Positions 27,290 through 34,197 of a stretch of DNA of 64,000 nucleotides are shown piece by piece. The DNA is from Paraburkholderia elongata (GTDB taxonomy: Bacteria > Pseudomonadota > Gammaproteobacteria > Burkholderiales > Burkholderiaceae): NCBI RefSeq assembly GCF_013177735.1, contig NZ_WOEZ01000150.1, positions 24,459 to 88,458 on the forward strand, written 5' to 3'. Position 1 is the stretch's first letter. Every line of letters begins with the position of its first letter. The notes under the pieces were generated by a model that saw only the letters and a list, made by a program, of their open reading frames with translations, made no database searches and was not told the DNA's origin. A program made the translations under genes and the position numbers.

Positions 27290-28102
27290 TCAGGCGCGGT
27301 CTGGAATCAACGCTTCGCCGTGCTGATAGGCATCAGTGAACCTGTCCAATCCGTTAGAGCCACCATTCACCAACTGACGCGCCAAAGCCATGTTGCCGGC
27401 AAGCAGCGCACTCTTGATTTGCAATTCGCGATCCGCGAGGAAGAGCGCTAGCAGACTGGATGCGATTTCCGGATCGCCGGCCAGATCCGGATTCGTGACT
27501 AAGTCAACTGATGGGTTGAGTTTAGGGCCGTACGTTTCATAATTGGATCTTCCGGTTAGCTGTACGTAGCCTCGGCCCTTGTATCTCTCTCCGTCTGGCG
27601 CGCCAAGATTGCCCAGGTCCTTCCGATTGTCATATAAGTCAAACGGATGACCCGACGGTGACGTATTGAAGCGGGATTGGCCCTCGCTTATCGGCTCGAA
27701 GCATTCTACTTCTGCCCGAACGGTCGACAACGCCATCAGGACCATCGGTTTGTCAGAAATGCTCCTCGTAACCAGAGCCGACAGGATTCCTGGCAAATTA
27801 TTTTTGATGTTTCCAATCGGTGTAACCGGGAACATCTGACTGACAATCTCGACGGTGACACCAGGGATGGCACTTGGAAGTGCATTTGAATCGGATAGTC
27901 CGAGCGAGGTTAAAGTTCGAGGTCCCGCGATGCCATCTGCGAGGAGGCCCTCGCTTTGCTGAAACCCCATCACTGCAGCGACCGTGCCTTGTCCATAAAC
28001 TCCGTCGATTGCACCTGGATTGGATCCATGGCTTAACAGAGCCTGTTGAAGCGCTTGCACGTCCGGCCCGGTGTCACCCTGACTAAGAGAATCTGACTGC
28101 AT
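27290..28102 (-). CDS. Peptidoglycan-binding and GH19 (lysozyme/chitinase-like) protein
   Basis: A 270-residue protein. Residues about 8-68 are a peptidoglycan-binding repeat (GPDVQALQQALLSHG, then DGVYGQGTVAAVMGFQQSEGL). The rest resembles a glycoside hydrolase 19 or endolysin fold, with AEVECFEPISEG around the likely acid residue and RYKGRGYVQLTGRSNYETYG, the substrate-cleft motif of the family. The ATG at 28102 is chosen for CAGGAGA upstream. No signal peptide is visible, so export may use another route or lysis. It probably cleaves peptidoglycan or chitin. Confidence 0.8.
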   Translation of the reverse strand: MQSDSLSQGDTGPDVQALQQALLSHGSNPGAIDGVYGQGTVAAVMGFQQSEGLLADGIAGPRTLTSLGLSDSNALPSAIPGVTVEIVSQMFPVTPIGNIKNNLPGILSALVTRSISDKPMVLMALSTVRAEVECFEPISEGQSRFNTSPSGHPFDLYDNRKDLGNLGAPDGERYKGRGYVQLTGRSNYETYGPKLNPSVDLVTNPDLAGDPEIASSLLALFLADRELQIKSALLAGNMALARQLVNGGSNGLDRFTDAYQHGEALIPDRA

Positions 28103-28317
28103 TTTCGTCTCCTGAAATATAAACGATTGCGTAAGACGTGAGGCAATTACTTCGCGGTCGCCCGATCTTCTGTCATAACAATAGGAAACCAGATGTGCTT
28201 CGGAGCTGCGACAAAGCTCTTTATGCGGTCTAGCGCACAAACCAGATCCGCAAGAGGGGCATTGCACTCTTCTTCGGAAACGAGTGGACTAAATGAACGG
28301 CTTTTGCGGAGGCCGGT

Positions 28318-28563
28318 ATGCGCCTCCAAACGCCTTTGTCCGCATCGTTAAACCCGCCTTTCCGCGTGGTGGTCGACGTAGGCAATCGGAACAACTCGCG
28401 CGCGGTGAATCTGCGCGACCAGTCCGGCGATCCCGACAGCCCGCACTACCGCGATCTCGCGCCGCTGTAACTGAAAGGCGAATACTTTCCGCTGCTGGAT
28501 TCGCGCAAGGTCGTCGAAGCGGCGACCGAAACGAAGCTGCAGCTGCTGCCGGCACGACCGTGA
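28318..28563 (+). pseudogene. Remnant of penicillin acylase family C-terminus
   Basis: Reading from about 28318, the frame gives NPPFRVVVDVGNRNNSRAV, then SGDPDSPHYRDLAPL, a TAA, and GEYFPLLDSRKVVEAAT before the final stop at 28563. This matches the conserved tail of penicillin/acyl-homoserine-lactone acylases (SGxPxSPHYxDxxxxW), with the usual Trp codon replaced by a stop. The rest of the gene is absent. A dead fragment. Confidence 0.7.
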
Positions 28564-28615
28564 AAGAATCTCGACGGCCTGCTTGACATCGCGGAACGAG
28601 CTTTTAAATTAAACC

Positions 28616-28816
28616 GCGTTGGCCGACCCGACCCGCCGTGCGCTCCTTGCACGTCTGTCCGCGCGCGCAAGCCTGTCCGTCAGCAAACTCGCACAGCTGT
28701 TCGCGATGTCGTTGCCCGCCGTCATGAAGCATCTCGACGTGTTGTCGGATGGCGGTCTGATCACGCGCACCAAGACGGGCCGTACCGTCGCGTGCCGGCT
28801 CGGCGCCGGACCGATG
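28616..28816 (+). pseudogene. ArsR-family regulator, N-terminal half (split by inversion)
   Basis: The frame ALADPTRRALLARLSARA, then LSVSKLAQLFAMSLPAVMKH, LDVLSDGGLITRTKTGR and VACRLGAGPM is the winged helix-turn-helix of an ArsR regulator of the kind paired with SRPBCC proteins. A TAA two codons upstream removes the native start. The frame is cut at CGATGG (28812-28817), after which an inverted segment begins. The missing C-terminal half lies on the minus strand at 28920-28996. Confidence 0.75.
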
Positions 28817-28998
28817 GCATCCACTTCACGATTTGCAACGGTTCCGTCCAGGCGCTGTAGATTCTTGCGGGCGAGGCGTTGATTCGGCGCTGGAGCGTGA
28901 GACTGGGTTGGGCGGGCATGCTTCCTCCTCCACAAAGGCGGCAAGGCGATCGAGTGTGTCGGTCCAGAAGCGCTGATAGTGGGTGAGCCATTCCATCG
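28812..28998 (-). pseudogene. Inverted segment with ArsR C-terminal half and SRPBCC N-terminus
   Basis: On the minus strand from 28996 the frame reads MEWLTHYQRFWTDTLDRLAA then FVEEEA, the C-terminal part of the same ArsR gene. Overlapping it, an ATG at 28919 starts MPAQPSLTLQRRINASPARI, then YSAWTEPLQIVKWM, the N-terminus of an SRPBCC (AHSA1-like) protein. Flipping the segment between the 6-base inverted repeat CGATGG (28812) and CCATCG (28993) restores ArsR as GAGPMEWLTH in frame. The pair is therefore inactivated. Confidence 0.75.
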
Positions 28999-29004
28999 CT
29001 TCCT

Positions 29005-29112
29005 CTCATCGCACACGAGTTTGCCGCGCCAGTTGCCGAGAAACGCGCGGGCATGTTCACCGGCGTGACTGTCGGCGAAGTCATAAACCACGGCCCGCAT
29101 ATCGGCGGTCCG
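29005..29112 (-). pseudogene. IS66-family transposase fragment
   Basis: The minus-strand frame RAVVYDFADSHAGEHARAFL followed by GNWRGKLVCDE matches a conserved block of the IS66 TnpC transposase. Only about 35 residues remain; it joins the SRPBCC remnant at about 29004. It probably took part in the rearrangement here. Confidence 0.65.
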
Positions 29113-29259
29113 ACACTAGCCTGGCCTTCAAATTCCACGCAGTCCAATCGTCTAAAGCAGACAAGTCCGAACGACCAGCTGCGCGCGGCTGCAGCAAACG
29201 GCGTGGCTTTACGCGCGTGATCGTCCGTGGAAGTGGGTCATGTCAGTTCGGGAGTGGCC

Positions 29260-30291
29260 GTGAGCCAGACGACGGAACACATAGTGCAGTTCACTGCTGA
29301 CGACGGCCAGCGGTGCAACCTGATCCATTCGTGCAGCGGGCGTACACCCGACAAAGGGCCGGTGCTGCTCGTGCACGGCGCGGGGGTGCGAGCCAACATT
29401 TTCAGACCACCGGTCCCAACGACTTTCGTCGATTTTCTTCTCGCGCATGGCTACGACGTGTGGCTGGAGAACTGGCGCGCCAGCATTGACCTGCCGCCTA
29501 ACGAATGGACGCTTGACCAGGCTGCGTTGTACGACCACCCGGCAGCAGTGCGCAAGGTTGTCGAGGAAACCGGTTCGCCTGAGATCAAAGCCGTAATCCA
29601 TTGTCAGGGCTCGACGAGTTTCACGATGTCGGCCGTCGCCGGCCTGATTCCGCAGGTGACGACGATTTTGTCCAATGCCGTATCGCTGCACCCGATCGTG
29701 CCGTGGATCTCGCGCCAGAAGGGCCGTTTCGCCGTACCGGTGGTGTCGCGACTGACACCCTACCTGAACCCGCAATGGGGGGAGCACGCGAGCGGCGTCG
29801 TGCCAAGGCTGTTGCAGGGTCTGGTGAAATTGACGCACCACGAATGCGACAACGGCGTGTGCCGCTTTTCGAGCTTCACTTTTGGCACCGGTTTTCCAGT
29901 CCTGTGGCGACACGAAAATCTGAACCCCGCGATTCACGACTGGATTCGGGGCGAATTTGGCAACGTGCCGTTTTCCTTCTTTCGGCAGATGTCTCGCTGC
30001 CTCGATGCCGGACATCTCGTATCGAACGGCGGGTTCCCAGGCTTGCCGCAGGATTTTGCCGCAGAACCGCCGCGAACCACGGCCCGATTTGCGTTCATTG
30101 CCGGCGAACTGAATCAGTGCTTTTTGTGGCAGAGCCAACAGGAGAGTTTCAAATGGTTCGACCGCCAGCGGCCGAATCATCACTCGCTACACGTGCTTCG
30201 CGGATACGGGCATCTCGACGTCTTCATCGGCAAGAACGCGTTGCACGACACCTTCCCGGTGCTGCTGGCTGAACTCGAACGAGAGATCTGA
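29260..30291 (+). CDS. Alpha/beta hydrolase with Cys nucleophile, paralogue of the GMC-fusion hydrolase domain
   Basis: A 343-residue alpha/beta hydrolase. PVLLVHGAGVRANIF is the oxyanion strand-loop, YDVWLENWRASIDLPP follows, the nucleophile elbow reads VIHCQGSTSF with Cys115 where Ser is usual, and the His lies in RGYGHLDVFIGKNA near the end. The GTG at 29260 has GGGAG upstream and fits the paralogue's start; a GTG at 29227 is possible. The whole protein aligns by eye with residues about 800-1134 of the GMC fusion gene at 34198. It opens the operon running to 33993. A Cys nucleophile occurs in dienelactone hydrolases and PHA synthases; the substrate here is unknown. Confidence 0.8.
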   Translation: MSQTTEHIVQFTADDGQRCNLIHSCSGRTPDKGPVLLVHGAGVRANIFRPPVPTTFVDFLLAHGYDVWLENWRASIDLPPNEWTLDQAALYDHPAAVRKVVEETGSPEIKAVIHCQGSTSFTMSAVAGLIPQVTTILSNAVSLHPIVPWISRQKGRFAVPVVSRLTPYLNPQWGEHASGVVPRLLQGLVKLTHHECDNGVCRFSSFTFGTGFPVLWRHENLNPAIHDWIRGEFGNVPFSFFRQMSRCLDAGHLVSNGGFPGLPQDFAAEPPRTTARFAFIAGELNQCFLWQSQQESFKWFDRQRPNHHSLHVLRGYGHLDVFIGKNALHDTFPVLLAELEREI

Positions 30292-30301
30292 AGGAATTGG
30301 C

Positions 30302-31186
30302 ATGGTCATTCCCACACGTCAGACCCGTCTTGCAGGGCGCCATGCGCTCGTCGACGGCATTCCGTTCACAATGCCTGTCCATTCGGAACAGACGCCAGCG
30401 TTGATGGCCGCGTTTTCAATCGACCCGGACGCGGCGCGCAGCCTGATTCCAGGTAACGAAGTGCATCCGTTCCGTTTGTGGAAGCGCGCTCTGCTGGTCG
30501 TGAGCGTGGTCGACTACCGTATCACCAACATTGGAAAGTACATCGAGTACTCCATCGCGATCGCATGCACGCACGGCAGCCGGCGGGCACCCAGGCTGTT
30601 GCCGGCTCTGATGATGAGAACCTTCGGCACCGGACAGTACGTGTGGGATTTGCCGGTATCGACGGAAATCTCCGTGAAGGGCGGAAAAGGGATCTGGGGC
30701 ATGCCGAAGCATCAGGCCAGCCTCGACTTCGTGATCGGCGACGACTGGGTTAGCAGTCAGTATGACATGGAGGGGCAGATGTTGATGCGCATAGACGTGC
30801 GCAAGCCCGCGAGTGCGTGGCTGCCTTTGAATATGGGAGCCGCCAACTACTGTGCATTTCGCGGCATGCTGATGAAATCCCGCATCAACTTTCGCGGCAA
30901 ACTCGGGTTCTCGCTCTTTAGCAAGGGGGCGTCGCGGCTCTTCATCAGCGATCACCCCCGGATGGCGCCGCTCAAGACCCTCGACATCGATCCGGAGCCC
31001 ATCTTCGCCGGCTTCTTTCCCTCTACGCGCGGCGTGCTCGACGATTATTTCGAATGTTGGTTTGTCTCCGAAGCGCAACCGCCACTTAAGCCGATGGATG
31101 GCCTCGAAAGCACGTTCTTTCTCGGCCAGTCGCGGCAATGGCTTCCCGACCCGCAGCGCGCACCGGATTGGGAGAAAGGGCGATGA
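30302..31186 (+). CDS. Acetoacetate decarboxylase family protein
   Basis: A 294-residue protein with the ADC fold pattern: FTMPVHSEQTPALMAAFSID at the N-terminus, YIEYSIAIACTHG, and GKGIWGMPKHQASLDF in the region of the catalytic Lys (residues about 130-146). In clostridial ADC a second Lys follows the Schiff-base Lys; here the equivalent residue appears to be His, so the chemistry may differ (inference). It starts 11 bases after the hydrolase stop and its last codon overlaps the next ATG (ATGA), showing a coupled operon. It may act on a beta-keto acid or be a related lyase. Confidence 0.8.
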   Translation: MVIPTRQTRLAGRHALVDGIPFTMPVHSEQTPALMAAFSIDPDAARSLIPGNEVHPFRLWKRALLVVSVVDYRITNIGKYIEYSIAIACTHGSRRAPRLLPALMMRTFGTGQYVWDLPVSTEISVKGGKGIWGMPKHQASLDFVIGDDWVSSQYDMEGQMLMRIDVRKPASAWLPLNMGAANYCAFRGMLMKSRINFRGKLGFSLFSKGASRLFISDHPRMAPLKTLDIDPEPIFAGFFPSTRGVLDDYFECWFVSEAQPPLKPMDGLESTFFLGQSRQWLPDPQRAPDWEKGR

Positions 31187-31674
31187 AGGACCGATTGCTG
31201 ATCGCGAATCACGCATTGCTATTGCTGTGCGCGTCGATGTATCTTGGCACCGGCGCGTCGCTCGTACTGTTCTCATTTCCCATCGCACCGCAGATGACGC
31301 CTGCCAACTACTACCTGCAGTTCGTCCCTCAGGTGCAGGCTGCCACAAGCTTCTTCACTTCCATGACAAAGTTGATGCTCGTGTTTGCCACGATCATGCT
31401 GGTCGCCGAATGGCGTCAACCCACGCGCTGGGTGCCGCTTGTCGTGCTGGCAGCAATCATTGCTGCGACGGTTCTTACGCTGCTGTGGCTCTTTCCGTTG
31501 AACAACGAAATGGCAGGCCGCATACAGGACGCGGAGCGTCTGCAGGTGGTGTTGCAGGAGTGGATGCGTTTGAACCGGGTTCGCGTTGCCCTATGGTGCG
31601 TTCAGTGGACCGCACTGGTCTGGTACTTCGCCCGATGGACGCTACGCGCCAGGTATGCGACATGGACGCGCTGA
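31183..31674 (+). CDS. Small four-helix membrane protein (DUF1772-like)
   Basis: A 163-residue protein with four hydrophobic segments (around residues 8-30, 55-75, 82-103 and 139-157). The spacing and motif FPLNNEMAG resemble DUF1772-type proteins, which often lie beside redox or lipid enzymes. The ATG overlaps the stop of the ADC-like gene by four bases, and its own end overlaps the next gene, so it belongs to the operon. Probably an inner-membrane component; function unknown. Confidence 0.7.
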   Translation: MKDRLLIANHALLLLCASMYLGTGASLVLFSFPIAPQMTPANYYLQFVPQVQAATSFFTSMTKLMLVFATIMLVAEWRQPTRWVPLVVLAAIIAATVLTLLWLFPLNNEMAGRIQDAERLQVVLQEWMRLNRVRVALWCVQWTALVWYFARWTLRARYATWTR

Positions 31675-32039
31675 CCCTCGAGCGCTTTGGCGCCACGCTA
31701 ATTGCCTTGCTGACGGTGCTGACCGGTGCGGCACAGATCGCAGCGCCCGCGCCGCTGCTCCGGCTGATCGGCGTCGAACCTACGGCGTCCGCCGCGCAGC
31801 TGTTCGCCACGGTCGGCATGTTCATGGTTCTGTTCGGCGCAGCGTTGCTGCACGCCCAGACCCGGCCGCAGGCGCTTCCCGTGTTGCTGTTGTGGATTGC
31901 GCTCCAGAAAATAGGCGCTTCGTTGATGGTGGCCTGGGGCGTGAGCAAAGGCGTGTTCGCGCCGGTCGCGCTGCTCGTCGCGACCTTCGACTTCGCGAGC
32001 GGCTTGTTGTTCTTCGATCTGCGGCGCCGCGGAGGATGA
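31662..32039 (+). CDS. Small membrane protein of unknown function
   Basis: A 125-residue hydrophobic protein with about four helices (LIALLTVLTGAAQIA; LFATVGMFMVLFGAALLH; VLLLWIALQKIGASLMVAWG; VALLVATFDFASGLLFF). The ATG at 31662 overlaps the preceding gene by 13 bases and its stop overlaps the following start region, which supports its reality. The pattern resembles small four-helix DUF4345/DoxX-like membrane proteins. It probably forms a set with the membrane proteins on either side. Confidence 0.65.
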   Translation: MDALTLERFGATLIALLTVLTGAAQIAAPAPLLRLIGVEPTASAAQLFATVGMFMVLFGAALLHAQTRPQALPVLLLWIALQKIGASLMVAWGVSKGVFAPVALLVATFDFASGLLFFDLRRRGG

Positions 32040-32041
32040 TG

Positions 32042-32452
32042 ATGGCCTTTATCACGCGTGTGTTCTTCTGGGGCTATGCGCTGATGCTGGTTGGCATCGG
32101 CGTGAGCGGTACGTTGATCGCGCCGTGGGAGCTGCGCACGGTCTTCGATCTGCCCATCGATACGCTGGCGGCACCCGCAGCGGCCACCCTGCTGAATCAA
32201 TGTCGCTTCCTCAAGGCCATCGAGTTGTCATTCGGTCTCTTCTGCGTGACGTATCGCGGCGACATTTTTCACATCGGTGTCGCGCATCGACTATTCCTGA
32301 TAGGTGTTTTTTCAGGCGTCGCGGCGCGTTTCACGAGCTGGATCGTCGACGGGCGCCCCCATACTGCATTTGTTGCGTTTACCGTCCTCGAAGCGACCAC
32401 CGGCTTACTTGTCTGGTTCAGTGTGGCTTCGGTCTCGAAGGCGGACATATGA
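32042..32452 (+). CDS. Small membrane protein of unknown function
   Basis: A 136-residue protein with four hydrophobic segments (residues about 5-25, 50-72, 78-96 and 104-128). Three consecutive ATGs occur at 32036, 32039 and 32042; the third has the best distance (six bases) from GGAGG at 32031. Its stop overlaps the patatin start by four bases (ATGA). It is similar in plan to the gene before it. The operon position suggests a membrane complex or a redox/lipid carrier for the hydrolases. Confidence 0.65.
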   Translation: MAFITRVFFWGYALMLVGIGVSGTLIAPWELRTVFDLPIDTLAAPAAATLLNQCRFLKAIELSFGLFCVTYRGDIFHIGVAHRLFLIGVFSGVAARFTSWIVDGRPHTAFVAFTVLEATTGLLVWFSVASVSKADI

Positions 32453-33993
32453 CACTGTCTCATCAACCGCCGATTGCCGCCGGCGACGGTGCCACGCCGC
32501 GCGCACTCCTGCTTGCGGGCGGCGGCATGCGCGTCGCGTATCAGGCGGGCGCGGTCAAAGCGCTGGTGGATGCGGGACTGCGCTTCACGCACGCCGATGG
32601 CGCCTCCGGCGGCACGATCAATCTCGCCGCGCTTCTCTCCGGTGTGAGTGTGGACGACTTGTGTGATCGCTGGCGTGCGCTATCGGTGAAAAAGTTCGCG
32701 TCGCTGCGGCCGACGGCCGACTATCTGCGTGCTGCGGATCTGCCGGCACTTGGCAGCGCGGACAACATGGTGCAATACGTCTATCCTTCGCTTGGCATCG
32801 ACGTCGGCCGCATCCGCGCCGCGACCGGCATAGACGCATCATTCAACGTCTGTAGATTCGACGACAAGACTGTCGTGCCGATTCCGCACCGCCAACTCGA
32901 CCTCGCACGCCTGACGGCGGCCGCTTCGTTGCCGATCTTCATGCCAGCGGTACAGGCTGCCGGCAGTACCTGGACCGATGCGGTGTGGATCAAGGACACG
33001 AACCTGCTTGCGTGCGTCGAACGTGGCGCCCGCGAGTTGTGGCTCGTGTGGTGTATCGGCAATACGCCTGTCTTTCACAACGGCGCCTTTAACCAGTACG
33101 TGCACATGATCGAGATGAGCGCGGTAGGGGCGCTGAACTGGGAACTGGCGACGATCGCCGACATCAATACGCGCATCGCGCGCGGCGAAACGGTATTGGG
33201 TCATCGAGAGCCGATTGTCGTGTACGTGGTCAAACCCGAAGTGCCGCTGCCGCTTGACCCCGACTTTTACTTCGGCCGCATCGATGCGGCCACCTTGATC
33301 GACATGGGATATGGCGATGCATGCCGCTTGCTGCGCTCGATGCATCCGGCGCCATTGGATGCCCGTGCGACGCAGATGCACGCGCCCGGTACCGGGTTAT
33401 CGTTTCGCGAGACCATGGCGGGCAGTCTCACACTCGAGGGCGGTGACTCACGCAGCGATTCCGCCAGCACCGATCAATTCACGATGCACGCGGCCATCTA
33501 CATTGATGACGTCGCCGCATTCATTGCCGACCCCGAGCACAAAGCTGATCTCACCGGGCACATCGATTCCGCACGTTTCGGTGAGGCCGTTCCCGCAGAG
33601 TCCGGTTTGTTCGGCCTGTTTGTTCCGAGCGGTGATCCAGCGCTGACTTTTATGATGTACGAGCTTGGGTTCCAGCATGGCGGCATGCGCTACTACCTCG
33701 CCGGCAAGAAGAGAGTGCGTGTCGGTACGCTGCTAAAGCTTTGGCGCGAGACTACCACGCTCTATTGCACGCTGCATGAAGGTACCGATGCCGGTGGGCG
33801 AGTGCTGGGCTCCGGCATCTTGCGCCTCGACGCCAGTGAGCTGTTCAGGCTGCTTGGCACCGTCTACGCGACCAATGCAGACGACAAACGCACAGCGGCT
33901 GGCGTAGTGTGGCGCTTCTTCAAATTCTTTGCCGCGGAGCTGGTGCGCACGTACGTGCGGCAACGGCCGCTTGTTACTGCCCGATCGGCGTGA
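32449..33993 (+). CDS. Patatin-like phospholipase with C-terminal domain shared with the GMC fusion
   Basis: A 514-residue protein of two parts. Residues about 16-300 are a patatin-like hydrolase: the oxyanion loop LLLAGGGMRVAYQAG, the nucleophile motif GASGGT with Ser53, and a likely Asp in STWTDAVWIKDTNL. Residues about 314-500 (GTGLSFRETMAGS; DPEHKADLTGHI; LLKLWRETTTLYCTLHEG; WRFFKFFAAELVRTYV) match the middle domain of the GMC fusion gene, block by block. It starts in a four-base overlap with the preceding gene and ends the operon. It probably cleaves an ester or lipid at a membrane. Confidence 0.85.
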   Translation: MTLSHQPPIAAGDGATPRALLLAGGGMRVAYQAGAVKALVDAGLRFTHADGASGGTINLAALLSGVSVDDLCDRWRALSVKKFASLRPTADYLRAADLPALGSADNMVQYVYPSLGIDVGRIRAATGIDASFNVCRFDDKTVVPIPHRQLDLARLTAAASLPIFMPAVQAAGSTWTDAVWIKDTNLLACVERGARELWLVWCIGNTPVFHNGAFNQYVHMIEMSAVGALNWELATIADINTRIARGETVLGHREPIVVYVVKPEVPLPLDPDFYFGRIDAATLIDMGYGDACRLLRSMHPAPLDARATQMHAPGTGLSFRETMAGSLTLEGGDSRSDSASTDQFTMHAAIYIDDVAAFIADPEHKADLTGHIDSARFGEAVPAESGLFGLFVPSGDPALTFMMYELGFQHGGMRYYLAGKKRVRVGTLLKLWRETTTLYCTLHEGTDAGGRVLGSGILRLDASELFRLLGTVYATNADDKRTAAGVVWRFFKFFAAELVRTYVRQRPLVTARSA

Positions 33994-34060
33994 TCGACAC
34001 ACGTGAGAATAACAACCCGGCAATCGGGAGGCGTGTCGAGCGGGAGAGTGCCGTGCGCCC

Positions 34061-34096
34061 GGCCACCTCTGCCGGCAAGCTTGCCGAGAGGTGGCC
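34061..34096. terminator. Long palindromic hairpin between convergent genes
   Basis: GGCCACCTCT-GC-CGGCAAG pairs with CTTGCCG-AGAGGTGGCC: 17 base pairs with a two-base bulge and almost no loop. It lies between the patatin gene and the convergent GMC fusion gene. A bidirectional terminator is likely, although no T-run follows on either strand. Confidence 0.5.
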
Positions 34097-34197
34097 TGAC
34101 GATCGCACAGCGTATCAATTTCGTTTCGCGTCTCGCTGCTTTCATAGATTGTGCGGTCGCCTAAGCTCGCAAGAGATCAAGGCGACCGTCTCCTGCG

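Noticed and set aside
28609..29100. A single 163-codon minus-strand gene
   Set aside because: The frame is a chance fusion of an IS66 fragment, the tail of ArsR and antisense of the ArsR N-terminus; the pieces are better explained separately by the inversion.
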